Source of the DNA: Candidatus Faecousia excrementipullorum
Lineage (GTDB): Bacteria > Bacillota > Clostridia > Oscillospirales > Oscillospiraceae
DNA length: 32,105 nucleotides
NCBI GenBank assembly: GCA_018712825.1
Contig: DVGG01000013.1
Span: 1 to 32,105 of the forward strand
Direction of reading: 5' to 3'
Below are positions 7,269 through 14,724 of this stretch, in pieces. Both the position numbers and the translations under genes were made by a program. The first letter of the stretch is position 1. Each line of letters opens with the position of its first letter. The notes beneath the pieces were generated by a model. It worked only from the letters and a program-made list of their open reading frames with translations. It did not search any database and had not been told where the DNA came from.

Positions 7269-7886
7269 TCAGTTGACGAAGAGAGACGCCCGCTTATTAT
7301 AGTAAATCCGATTGCACACCACGGCAACGACACAGCCCACAAGACCGGCAATGGTGCCGGAGGAGAAGGATTCTTCCAGCAGACCGGGGACATCCACAAC
7401 TGCATTTACCGCAATGGGGTAAAACAGAGACAGGAGGGCATTGTAGACATACAGCGCAGTGAGCCAATCGGATGCACCACGCTTGAAGCCTGCCAGCTTC
7501 TGGCGGGTAATGATTGCCAGGGCCACACCTGCCAGACAAAGGATACCCATCACCGTATCCACGGTTTTCAGCTTGGGCATCATTGCGTACACCATGTCCT
7601 CATATCCCTGGTAGTGAGAGCCGGAAAATACCATGATAGCGTTTCCGGCAGCAGCCAGAGCCGTCAAAAACAGAAAACAGTAGATGAGCGCCTTGTGCCA
7701 CTTCATGGGATAGGGTTCTGCCTGGGATGCGTAGTTCTGCTGGGGTGCGTAATTCTGCTGAGGCGTGTAATTTTGCTGGGGTGCATAATTCTGCTGCCCG
7801 CCGCCATCCTGGACCACGGGAGCGCCGCACTTGCTGCAAAAAGCTGCTCCGGGGGTGACTTCGGCACCGCATCGATTACAAAACAT
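7269..7886 (-). CDS. Zinc-ribbon membrane protein with PQQNYA tandem repeat
   Basis: 205 residues. The N terminus is a zinc ribbon (MFCNRCGAEV...FCSKCGAPVV; Cys pairs near residues 3/6 and 17/20). A low-complexity linker follows with four tandem hexapeptides of the type PQQNYA/T (about 31-55). Then come about four membrane helices (about 66-88, 102-130, 140-165, 172-195). This zinc ribbon-linker-membrane layout is common in clostridial proteins of unknown function. GGGAGGT lies about 8 nt before the ATG. A promoter is at 7937-7965. The hexapeptide units are encoded by near-identical 18-bp repeats, so copy number may vary between strains. Confidence 0.85.
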   Translation of the reverse strand: MFCNRCGAEVTPGAAFCSKCGAPVVQDGGGQQNYAPQQNYTPQQNYAPQQNYASQAEPYPMKWHKALIYCFLFLTALAAAGNAIMVFSGSHYQGYEDMVYAMMPKLKTVDTVMGILCLAGVALAIITRQKLAGFKRGASDWLTALYVYNALLSLFYPIAVNAVVDVPGLLEESFSSGTIAGLVGCVVAVVCNRIYYNKRASLFVN

Positions 7887-7936
7887 GAATATACCTCCCT
7901 TTTCTTTTTGTGGGCAATTAATAAATCCCTGCTTTG

Positions 7937-7965
7937 AGTTTACAATGTATTCACGATTTTGTAAA
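7937..7965 (-). promoter_or_regulatory. Promoter of the zinc-ribbon gene
   Basis: On the minus strand TTTACA (7965-7960), a 17-bp spacer and TAAACT (7942-7937). The -10 is weak (4 of 6), but spacing and location fit. Confidence 0.5.
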
Positions 7966-8023
7966 GTATTTTCTTATGCAATTTTTCTCATTGGGGAATT
8001 TAAGGAAACTCTGAATAAATAGG

Positions 8024-8127
8024 CAAGAGCTGGCAGCGAGAGATTTTTTGTCAGACAAAAGAATGGAAAACAGGGGAATACTGTATGTATTTCCTGTTTT
8101 TCATTCTGCATGGCTGGCGAAAAAGAT
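8024..8127 (+). repeat. 104-bp palindromic repeat, copy A
   Basis: Nearly the same 104-bp sequence occurs in reverse orientation at 12732-12835. Its centre is a long hairpin: ATGGAAAACAGGGGAATAC with GTATTTCCTGTTTTTCAT. It is flanked by GAGAGATTTTTTGTCAG on one side and CTGCATGGCTGGCG on the other. The intervening region 7966-8164 holds no gene. Function unknown; it could be a small non-autonomous element or a structured RNA. Confidence 0.8.
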
Positions 8128-8164
8128 AAGCTTTCCAGCCGCAGACGATTTGTTCAGAGGTTCC

Positions 8165-8659
8165 TTAGTCTGTCCGGCAGGCTTCCTGCTCCGGGGCGGC
8201 GGTGCCGCAGGTTTTCTCCAGGAGCCGGGCCAGGCGGGGGCGGTTATACCGCTGAATCAGGATGAAGGGCAGGTTCCCCAGGATGTTCAGGCACACCACT
8301 GCCAAGCCCCCCACGGAGGGCCACAGGGTCAGGCAGTGCAATCCTGCCACGCAAAGGAGCCAGTGGGTCAGCTCCGCCACGCAGGTCTCCCGGAGCATCT
8401 GGGGCAGGCGGGTCTTGTAGTCCCCGGCGATTTTCTTGGCGGGCATGGTGCCCGGGAGAATCCGGCTCATGTCCGGCAGCTTCTTCTGCCAGTACCGGAT
8501 GCCCAGCTTCTCGTAGAGCTTTCCCTGCCGTTCAAAGCCGTAGGCGGCAAAGGGGGCCTTGTCCCAGTGGAACCAGGCCTTGGGCACAATCCGCCCCAGC
8601 ACAAAGGATGCCCCTCCAATCAGGACAATATAGCAGGCACAGCTTAAAAATTCCATCAT
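8165..8659 (-). CDS. CrtO-like small membrane protein
   Basis: 164 residues. An N-terminal membrane helix (about 8-28) is followed by a conserved block: WFHWDKAPF, FERQGKLYEKLGIRYWQKKLPDMSR and ETCVAELTHW, then two further helices and GNLPFILIQRYNRPRL near the C terminus. These blocks match what I recall of the family annotated as glycosyl-4,4'-diaponeurosporenoate acyltransferase (CrtO); most such proteins are not in carotenoid clusters, and no carotenoid genes are here, so the reaction is unknown. It starts 7 nt after the upstream DegV gene ends and is presumably translated from the same mRNA. Confidence 0.72.
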   Translation of the reverse strand: MMEFLSCACYIVLIGGASFVLGRIVPKAWFHWDKAPFAAYGFERQGKLYEKLGIRYWQKKLPDMSRILPGTMPAKKIAGDYKTRLPQMLRETCVAELTHWLLCVAGLHCLTLWPSVGGLAVVCLNILGNLPFILIQRYNRPRLARLLEKTCGTAAPEQEACRTD

Positions 8660-8666
8660 ATCTTTC

Positions 8667-9512
8667 TCATTTCTTCAAAAACAGTACCCCCAGGCAGTTG
8701 GGGCCGCAGTGGCAGGAGATGGTGCTGCCTGCCCGGGTGATGAGCACCTCCCGGAAGGGCTGCAGCTGGGTTGCCAGCTTTCGCACCTGCTCCAGCAGGG
8801 CCTCCGGCACCCCGGAGTGGGTGATGATCAGCCGCCGGGTGTCCACGTCGGTGCGGCCTTCCAGCCGTCCCCGGACGTAGTCCAGCACGGTCTTTTCCAT
8901 GGAGCCCCGGTACTTTTTGCCCACGTGCATGGAGCCTTCCTCCAGCACAATTTCCGGGCGGATTTTCATCAGGTTGGCCCCGAACACCGCCACGCCGGAG
9001 CAGCGGCCGCCCTTGTGGAGGTACTGGAGGGTCTGGATGATGAAGCTGGCGTCCACCTTCTCCCGAAGTTGCTCCAGCTCCCGGGCAATCTCAGCGCCGG
9101 ACATCCCCTGCTGGGCCATCTGGCAGGCAAGAAGCACCAGGTGGCCGGAGCCGGTGGAAAGGCTCTTGCTGTCCACCACGTAGACGTTCCCCACCTCTTC
9201 GGCGGCGATGCAGGCGCTCTGGTGGCTGGTGGAGAGCTTATCCGACAGGTTGATATGGACTACCTCGTAGCCCTCTTTCACCCACTTGGAAAATTCCTCC
9301 TGGTAGTCACCCAGGGAGATGGCGCAGGTTTTGGGAAGGGAACCGGTTTTTTCCACGTAATCGTACAGCTCGTCAGCCTGGACGTTCACCCCGTCCAGCC
9401 GGAAGTCATCCCCCAGGCTCACTCCCAGGGATAGCACCGATACCTGATTCTTCTGGTACAGCTCCCGGGTGAGGTCACAGGTGGAGTCGCAGGTAATTTT
9501 CACCTTGGCCAT
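8667..9512 (-). CDS. DegV family fatty-acid-binding protein (second copy)
   Basis: About 281 residues. The signature ITCDSTCDL opens the protein; LSDKLSTSHQSACIAAEE and VVDSKSLSTGSGH are the central lipid-binding segments, and GPNCLGVLFLKK ends it, equivalent to the GPGTLALFFLG end of the first DegV. The start at 9512 is chosen because GGAGGG lies 8 nt upstream; an ATG eight codons earlier is unsupported. The two DegV proteins in this window are clearly different, consistent with FakB paralogues that prefer different fatty acids. It is followed after 7 nt by the CrtO-like gene, which suggests a lipid-related two-gene operon. Confidence 0.95.
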   Translation of the reverse strand: MAKVKITCDSTCDLTRELYQKNQVSVLSLGVSLGDDFRLDGVNVQADELYDYVEKTGSLPKTCAISLGDYQEEFSKWVKEGYEVVHINLSDKLSTSHQSACIAAEEVGNVYVVDSKSLSTGSGHLVLLACQMAQQGMSGAEIARELEQLREKVDASFIIQTLQYLHKGGRCSGVAVFGANLMKIRPEIVLEEGSMHVGKKYRGSMEKTVLDYVRGRLEGRTDVDTRRLIITHSGVPEALLEQVRKLATQLQPFREVLITRAGSTISCHCGPNCLGVLFLKK

Positions 9513-9589
9513 GATACAGCCCTCCATTTTTTCCATTTTCCCAAGATTCTACCAGAAGAAACTCAACAAACCCTCAATTCCCGTTGAAC

Positions 9590-10740
9590 TTGCGGGGCGG
9601 GCAGTGCCCGCTGACAATTTCGCACGGGAATCTTCTGCGAATCGTTACTGCCCCTCCAGTGCCCGGTATCGGCGGCTTGCCACCGAACTTTTTCACTATT
9701 CACTAAAAACGCCCGGTATCGTTACTTTGCAGAAGGCTTGGTTTCATACCTCCCTCCGGGAGGGAGGTGGCTTGGGGCGCAGCCCCAAGACGGAGGGAGC
9801 CAGCGGGCGCAAAGGCGATTGGACGGCCGGAGGTGGTACCTCCCCAGGTCTGTCAGGTTTTTGGCTTCGATCATACGAAGGCATCCTGTAAAATTGGCAC
9901 AGGGAATCGGTAATTATGAGCAAGTACAAACCCATAAGCAAACCACAACCACACCGCCCGCTGGCTCCCTCAGTCACCTGCGGTGACAGCTCCCTCCCGG
10001 AGGGAGCTATGGGGCTTGTGCCTTGCCACATTGGCGTGTTGCTTATGGGAAAGTGCCAACTGTGAATCCCTCAGTCACGGCTGCGCCGTGCCAGCTCCCT
10101 TTGGCAAGGGAGCCTTTTTGCGCCCGGTATCGTTCTATGGTGCGATACCGGGCTTTTTCTATCTTTCAATCGACAGCGTGGGATAGAAACCCAAATAAAA
10201 TATACATACCCAAACGGGGGCAGGGGCTGAAACTTAGAACCCGAGCCAAAGCGAAGGGTCAATCCCGGATGGTTCCACCCGGGGGATTCTTAAGGGGGGA
10301 ACAATTCGAGCGGGAGCGAGTTGTTCCCCCCTTAAGCCGGCTTCTTTGCTTCCTTTCTTGCCGGAGCAAGAAAGGAAGGCCCCGCTGGCAAGCGCTTGCA
10401 GAAAGCCGATTGGAGAACAGACGAAAAGGTTATAACCGGGTGTCGATAACCACCAGCAGGTACCAACCCATCTGCAAACCGCCAGCTTACTCCCCGCTGG
10501 CTCCCTCAGTCACCTGCGGTGACAGCTCCCTCCCGGAGGGAGCTATAAGCCTGTGCCATTTCACATTGGCTTGTGCATTTGGGAAAGTGCCAGCTGTGAA
10601 TCCCTCAGTCACGGCGAAGGCCACCGGGGGCTCCCCGGCCGTGCCAGCTCCCTCCCGGAGGGAGCTATGGGGCTTGTGCTTTGCTGCTCTCTGGGTGTAA
10701 GTTATGGGCAGCTGGTTGCGAGGTTACGGAGATAGAATAG
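9590..10740. repeat. Intergenic repeat mosaic with long repeat copy 2
   Basis: No gene supported. From about 9590: a GCGGGCAGTGCCCGC stem module followed by TGACAATTTCGCACGG, GCCCGGTATCG modules, and a variant with GCTTGGGGC-gca-GCCCCAAG (near 9770). A complete long repeat lies at 10121-10485, uninterrupted, including GATTCTTA-AG-GGGGGAAC, the site type used by the IS110 element. Short modules with ACC/GGT (near 9970 and 10505), ACGGC/GCCGT (near 10078) and a longer CACGGC...GCCGTG stem (near 10608) surround it. Confidence 0.9.
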
Positions 10741-10750
10741 GGGGGCCGAA

Positions 10751-10799
10751 ATATACCCCACCCCGGCAGGCCCTGGGAGGGTGCCGGGGTGGGGTATAT
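10751..10799 (-). terminator. Strong hairpin after the first CNNM/CorC gene
   Basis: ATATACCCCACCCCGGCA is perfectly complementary to 10782-10799, an 18-bp stem beginning 6 nt past the stop codon. The T-tract after it on the minus strand is weak (ATTTCGG). Confidence 0.7.
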
Positions 10800-10804
10800 G
10801 GGGC

Positions 10805-12136
10805 TTAGTCCGCAGTAGGTTCTGCGGGGGTGTGGAGGCGGACCAGGGCTTCTGCTGCCTGGTGGTTCCGGATTTTGGTCACCTGGATGGTAAGGCCGGC
10901 GGTTTCCACCTCCAGGGTGGTTCCGTCCTCGGGGATGGTGTCTATGGCGCCGAACACCAGACCGTTGAAGGTGTCGAAGCTCTGGCAGGGGAGGGGAACG
11001 CCCAGGGCCTGGGCCACATCCTCCAGGGGGGCATCTCCCCGGATTTTCCAGGTCTCCCCCTCCAGCTTCTCAATCATAGCAGGGGCGTTCTGATCGCAGC
11101 CTTCTTCTCCTAAGTCGCCCACCAGCTGCTCCACCAGGTCGTTGATGGTGACAATGCCGGTCATGCCGCCGTATTCGTCCAACGCCACCGCCAGGGGGTG
11201 GTTGCCGCTGCGCATATTCTGAAACAGCACATCCGCCTTCACGCTGTCGGGGACGAAATAGGGCTGCTCCACCGCCTGGGCCATGACGGCCTCCCGGCTC
11301 CGGTCTGTCAGCCGGAAGTAGTCCTTGGCGTTGAGAATGCCCACCACATCGTCGGCAGACTCTCCGCACACCGGGTACCGGGTGTGGCGGCTGGTATGAA
11401 TGGTGGCCTCCCAGCTCTCCATGGGCTCCTCCAGCCACAGGATTGTCAGCTCTGTGCGGTGGGTGGCAATCTCCCCGGCGGTGAGGTCGTCAAACTCAAA
11501 GACATTCTGAATGAAGGCATTTTCCTCCTGGTCGATGGTACCCTTCTGGGTTCCCATGTCCGCCATCATCCGAATCTCCTCCTCGCTGACAGACTCCTCC
11601 TCGGCGTTGGGGTCAATGCCCAGGAGCCGGAGGACGCCGTTGGTGGAGACGGTCAGGAGCCACACAATGGGGGCAAAAATCCGGGAAATGGCAGACACCA
11701 GTCCGGAAATCCCCAGAGCCAGGGCTTCCGCCTTCCGCATGGCCAGCCGCTTGGGCACCAGCTCGCCGAAAATCAGGGTGAAGTAGGACAGCACCAGGGT
11801 GATAACCACCACGGCGATGGCGTCCAGGGTGGAAGCAGACACGGAGACACCCAGACTGAGGAGCCAATCCACCAGCCGGTCAGAGAAATTCTCCGCCGCA
11901 AAGGCGCTTCCCAGGAAGCCGGACAGGGTAATGGCTACCTGGATGGTTGCCAGAAAACGGGCAGGCTGGCTGGTAAGCCGGGCCAGGCGCACCGCCCGCT
12001 TATCGCCGTCGGCGGCCATTTTTGCCAGCTTGGCATCGTTAATGGAAATCACGGCAATCTCTGCACAGGCAAAGACCGCGTTGAGCAGGATCAAAACCAC
12101 CTGCAGTAAAATCATTGATAATATGGAATTATCCAA
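10805..12136 (-). CDS. CNNM/CorC-type (HlyC/CorC) CBS-domain transporter 1
   Basis: 443 residues from a TTG start. An N-terminal CNNM/DUF21 membrane domain (about 5-190; AEIAVISIND, FGELVPKRLAMRKAE) is followed by a paired CBS module (about 205-335; NHPLAVALDEYGGMTGIVTINDLVEQLVG) and a C-terminal CorC_HlyC domain (about 350-430; FDTFNGLVFGAIDTIPEDGTT). The family moves Mg2+ (for example MpfA-like extrusion) or supports its transport. Start choice: GGAGG lies 8 nt before TTG at 12136; a longer frame upstream contains no ribosome site and would swallow the leader. A 180-nt leader with its own small ORF and hairpins precedes it. A paralogue is at 25839-27098. Confidence 0.93.
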   Translation of the reverse strand: MDNSILSMILLQVVLILLNAVFACAEIAVISINDAKLAKMAADGDKRAVRLARLTSQPARFLATIQVAITLSGFLGSAFAAENFSDRLVDWLLSLGVSVSASTLDAIAVVVITLVLSYFTLIFGELVPKRLAMRKAEALALGISGLVSAISRIFAPIVWLLTVSTNGVLRLLGIDPNAEEESVSEEEIRMMADMGTQKGTIDQEENAFIQNVFEFDDLTAGEIATHRTELTILWLEEPMESWEATIHTSRHTRYPVCGESADDVVGILNAKDYFRLTDRSREAVMAQAVEQPYFVPDSVKADVLFQNMRSGNHPLAVALDEYGGMTGIVTINDLVEQLVGDLGEEGCDQNAPAMIEKLEGETWKIRGDAPLEDVAQALGVPLPCQSFDTFNGLVFGAIDTIPEDGTTLEVETAGLTIQVTKIRNHQAAEALVRLHTPAEPTAD

Positions 12137-12176
12137 AGTAAGTTCCTCCCGGTAATAAAAATCAGAATCAGAATGA

Positions 12177-12222
12177 AAGCCGCAGTCCGGCGGCTTATTT
12201 CCGGGGATGGGCATGAAGCCGC
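12177..12222 (-). promoter_or_regulatory. Mutually exclusive hairpins in CNNM/CorC leader 1
   Basis: On the minus strand AAGCCGC-cggact-GCGGCTT (12196-12177) is a terminator-like stem followed by T-rich DNA. Its first arm is also complementary to an earlier GCGGCTT (12222-12216), so two structures compete. The first arm directly follows or overlaps the leader ORF stop codon. Confidence 0.55.
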
Positions 12223-12287
12223 ATCCAATCCTGGATACCGGGGCGTATCGGAAGGGTGGCGGGGGTGCTACTGTCTCCGTCGTCCAT
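12195..12287 (-). CDS. Leader ORF (30 codons), Asp/Pro-rich start
   Basis: A 30-codon frame between the promoter and the CNNM/CorC gene. It begins MDDGDSSTPATLPIRPG and ends RLHAHPRK with TAA at 12197-12195. GGAG lies about 13 nt upstream of the ATG, rather far. An acidic start followed by spaced prolines resembles the Mg2+-sensing leader peptide MgtL of enterobacteria (MEPDPTPLPR...), whose translation falters at low Mg2+. The stop codon abuts a terminator-like hairpin with a competing pairing. This is inference from position and composition; a chance ORF of this length is not rare. Confidence 0.45.
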   Translation of the reverse strand: MDDGDSSTPATLPIRPGIQDWMRLHAHPRK

Positions 12288-12322
12288 AACTGAGAAGTTT
12301 CTCCTTTCCTCATTTTGACAAT

Positions 12323-12351
12323 ATCCTATCAGATAAACCCTGCCTTGTCAA
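12323..12351 (-). promoter_or_regulatory. Promoter of the first CNNM/CorC gene
   Basis: TTGACA (12351-12346), a 17-bp spacer, TAGGAT (12328-12323). It implies a start near 12316 and a leader of about 180 nt. It is divergent from the lysine-riboswitch promoter 43 bp away. Confidence 0.75.
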
Positions 12352-12393
12352 CAGAAGGGGAGGGAAAATTTTTCTGAAAAGAGGAAAATGCTC

Positions 12394-12422
12394 TTGACAG
12401 AAAAAGATGGGTGTGCTATAAT
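12394..12422 (+). promoter_or_regulatory. Consensus SigA promoter of the lysine riboswitch operon
   Basis: TTGACA (12394-12399), exactly 17 bp, TATAAT (12417-12422): both hexamers match consensus perfectly. A strong promoter suits a transcript that is shut down by a riboswitch. Confidence 0.92.
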
Positions 12423-12429
12423 ACGCAAA

Positions 12430-12690
12430 AATTGAATCGCTCAGATAGAGGCGCGGGATTCATCAGTACCGCGGGGCAAGGCCAGGCAGCCGCTCCGGGG
12501 GAAAGGGGATACCGCCGAAGGGAAGCTGCAGGCCTGCTGCGCTTTGCCTGGGCCGTCAGAGAATATCTGCCGGACTGTCACAGTTTTGTGAAGCGCTATC
12601 GATTGCAGTGATGACCGGAGCTTTTCTCCTCGTGTTTTTCGGTTTTGTAACTGACGGATCGCTTGACAAGGCGATCCGATTTTTTGTGTT
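12430..12690 (+). ncRNA. Lysine riboswitch (L box)
   Basis: The aptamer shows L-box landmarks in order: AGATAGAGGCGCG (about 12443), GAAAGGGGAtaccGCCGAAG (about 12502-12521), GGGCCGTCAGAG (about 12551) and the closing CTGTCAC (about 12576), equivalent to GATAGAGGTGCG, GAAAGGGG...GCCGAAG, GGCCGT and CTGTCA in the Bacillus lysC leader. An expression platform with an intrinsic terminator follows (12655-12685). In this class lysine binding stabilises the terminator form, so downstream genes are expressed when lysine is scarce. The next genes are an ABC importer, so the regulated step should be lysine uptake. Confidence 0.92.
12655..12685 (+). terminator. Riboswitch-controlled terminator
   Basis: CGGATCGC (12655-12662) pairs with GCGATCCG (12671-12678), followed by ATTTTTT. 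It is the OFF-state hairpin of the lysine riboswitch. Confidence 0.9.
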
Positions 12691-12731
12691 ATACGGAAAC
12701 TCCGGAAAAATCCCCTGCGGCTGGATGGCGG

Positions 12732-12835
12732 ATCTTTTCCGCCAGTCATGCAGGATGAAAAATTGGAAATACATAAAGTATTCCTCAATTTTCCATCCTT
12801 TTGCCTGACGAAAAATCTCTCGCCCCCAGCTCTTG
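12732..12835 (-). repeat. 104-bp palindromic repeat, copy B
   Basis: Reverse-oriented relative of 8024-8127, sharing AAGAGCTGG, GCGAGAGATTTTT, GTCAG, CAAAAG, ATGGAAAA, GGAATACT, TATGTATTTCC and TTTTTCAT in order. The central hairpin is ATGAAAAATTGGAAATAC / GTATTCCTCAATTTTCCAT. It lies between the riboswitch terminator and the importer genes, so it would be part of their mRNA. Confidence 0.8.
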
Positions 12836-12843
12836 TGGATTTC

Positions 12844-12920
12844 TCCGGAGCTTCCGTGGGGAAACTCCAGATAAAACCCGGAGCTTCCGTGGGAAAACTC
12901 CTAAAATCCCGGAGCTTCCC
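12844..12920 (+). repeat. Tandem short hairpin repeats in the importer leader
   Basis: Two units CCGGAGCTTCCGTGGG-(g/a)AAACTCC at about 12844 and 12878, and a partial third at 12909 (CCGGAGCTTCC), spaced about 32 bp. Each full unit folds as GGAGcTTCC...GGgAAaCTCC. No gene is visible from 12690 to 12959. Confidence 0.75.
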
Positions 12921-12959
12921 AAGAGAGACCGAAAAAGGAAAAAGGAAAGGTGAAAAGTT

Positions 12960-13829
12960 ATGAAGAGATTGTTTTGTTTGATGTTGGCCCTTTTGATGGT
13001 GTTTACCCTGGCGGCCTGCGGCGGCGGTGAGGAGGAGACCACCGCTCCTTCCGGGGAGGGCTCTGCCATTCCCGGCCTGGAGGACGGGGTGCTGACTGTG
13101 GGCATGGAGTGTGTCTACGCTCCCTACAACTGGACCCAGATGGACGATTCCAACGGCGCTGTGCCCATCGTGAACCAGCCCGGTGCTTACGCCAACGGCT
13201 ACGATGTGATGATGGCCAGGAAGTTCTGCGAGCAGTACGGCTGGGAGCTGGAGGTCATGGCTCTGGAGTGGGGCGGCCTCTCCGCAGCTCTGAAGGCCGG
13301 CACCATCGATGCCGCCATTGCCGGACAGTCCATGACCGAGGAGCGTCTGGCTGAGGTGGATATGGCTGGCCCCTACTACTACGCCTCCATCGTCTGCGTC
13401 ACCAAGAAGGATTCCCCCCTGGCTTCCGCCACCGGCATTTCCCAGCTCACCGGCACCTGCACCGCTCAGCAGGCTACCATCTGGTATGAGTCCTGCCTGC
13501 CCCAGATTCCCGGTGCTGAGATTATGCCCCAGTCCGACGACGCCCCTGCCATGATCATGGCTGTGGAGAGCGGCACCGTGGACTTCATCTGCACCGATAT
13601 GCCCACTGCCCGGGGCGCCTGCGCTACCTATGACGATCTGGTGATTCTGGACTTCTCCGGCACCGACGACAATTTCGTGGTTCCCGAAGGGGAAATCAAC
13701 ATCGGCATCTCCGTGGTCAAGGGCAACACCCAGCTGAAGGAGGCTTTCGACGCCGTCCTCAGCCAGATGACCGAGGATGACTTTACTGCGCTGATGGATG
13801 AGGCCATCTCCATTCAGCCCAAGGTCTGA
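12960..13829 (+). CDS. Amino-acid (probably lysine) ABC transporter, substrate-binding lipoprotein
   Basis: 289 residues. A lipoprotein signal peptide ends in LAAC, making Cys20 the lipidated residue, followed by a GGGEEETTAPSGEG linker. The mature part is a solute-binding protein family 3 domain: LTVGMECVYAPYNW, GYDVMMARKFCEQYGWELEVMALEWGGLSAALKAGTIDAAIAGQSMTEER and SGTVDFICTDMPTARG, the expected strand-loop pattern for polar amino-acid binders. It captures substrate outside the membrane for the permease. GGAAAGGTG precedes the ATG by about 8 nt. It is first in the operon behind a lysine riboswitch, so lysine (or a close cationic amino acid) is the inferred ligand. Confidence 0.95.
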   Translation: MKRLFCLMLALLMVFTLAACGGGEEETTAPSGEGSAIPGLEDGVLTVGMECVYAPYNWTQMDDSNGAVPIVNQPGAYANGYDVMMARKFCEQYGWELEVMALEWGGLSAALKAGTIDAAIAGQSMTEERLAEVDMAGPYYYASIVCVTKKDSPLASATGISQLTGTCTAQQATIWYESCLPQIPGAEIMPQSDDAPAMIMAVESGTVDFICTDMPTARGACATYDDLVILDFSGTDDNFVVPEGEINIGISVVKGNTQLKEAFDAVLSQMTEDDFTALMDEAISIQPKV

Positions 13830-13847
13830 TAAACAGGAAGGAGCCTA

Positions 13848-14723
13848 TTGACGGGCATGGATAAATTTGCAGAGTTGGCAGAGGACATTGGGAAGCTGCT
13901 GGTAAACTACTGGCCCCTGTACCTCTCCGGTATCGAAAAGACCATCATTCTGGCGCTGGTTGCCACCGCCATCGGCTGTGTCATCGGCCTGGTGTGCGGC
14001 ATTCTCAACACCATTCCCTGCCGGCCCCAGGATAAGCTGTGGAAGCGGTGCCTGGTGCGGCTGATCCGGGGCATTGTCCGGGTGTATGTGGAAGTGTTCC
14101 GGGGCACCCCTATGATTTTGCAGGCGGTGTTCATCTTCTACGGACTGTCCTACTTCACCGACGGGAAAATCGCCTTCAAGGGTCTGGAGGGCATCTGGCA
14201 GGCATCCATCATCGTGGTGTCCATCAACACCGGCGCTTACATGGCAGAGTCTGTCCGGGGCGGCATTATCTCCATCGACCCGGGCCAGACGGAAGGTGCC
14301 AAGGCCATCGGCATGACCCATGTCCAGACCATGACGGCGGTGATTCTCCCCCAGGCCCTGCGGAACATCATTCCCCAGATCGGCAACAACCTGATCATCA
14401 ACATCAAGGACACCTCCGTCATGTCCGTCATCGGCTTTATTGAGTTCTTCGGCGCCCACAACAGCATCGTGGGTCTGAACCTTCTGTACTTCCCCTCTGC
14501 GGTGATTGAAATGGTGGGCTACCTGACCCTGACCCTCATTGCCTCCGTGATTCTGCGGTTTGTGGAGAAGCGGATGGACGGCTCTGACCACTACGAGCTG
14601 GTGCAGGTTGACAGCCTGACCCTCACCGCCGGTACTTACAACCACCCCAAGCGGGGCAGCAACTTCGATGAGCGGAGCAAGGAATTTGCCGGGGAGAAGT
14701 CCCGGAAGAAAGGAAAGGGCTGA
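13848..14723 (+). CDS. Amino-acid ABC transporter permease (HisM/GlnP type)
   Basis: 291 residues from a TTG start with GGAAGGAG just upstream (about 4 nt spacing); an ATG three codons later has 13-nt spacing. Membrane helices lie at about 22-48, 60-72, 85-115, 175-200 and 218-245. The conserved EAA loop that docks on the ATPase is [25 protein letters not shown] written as two parts: [10 protein letters not shown] and [25 protein letters not shown] is the usual HisM/GlnP sequence. A basic 40-residue tail follows the last helix. It is 19 nt after the binding protein and overlaps none of its neighbours; the ATPase starts 1 nt after its stop. Confidence 0.94.
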   Translation: MTGMDKFAELAEDIGKLLVNYWPLYLSGIEKTIILALVATAIGCVIGLVCGILNTIPCRPQDKLWKRCLVRLIRGIVRVYVEVFRGTPMILQAVFIFYGLSYFTDGKIAFKGLEGIWQASIIVVSINTGAYMAESVRGGIISIDPGQTEGAKAIGMTHVQTMTAVILPQALRNIIPQIGNNLIINIKDTSVMSVIGFIEFFGAHNSIVGLNLLYFPSAVIEMVGYLTLTLIASVILRFVEKRMDGSDHYELVQVDSLTLTAGTYNHPKRGSNFDERSKEFAGEKSRKKGKG

Positions 14724-14724
14724 T

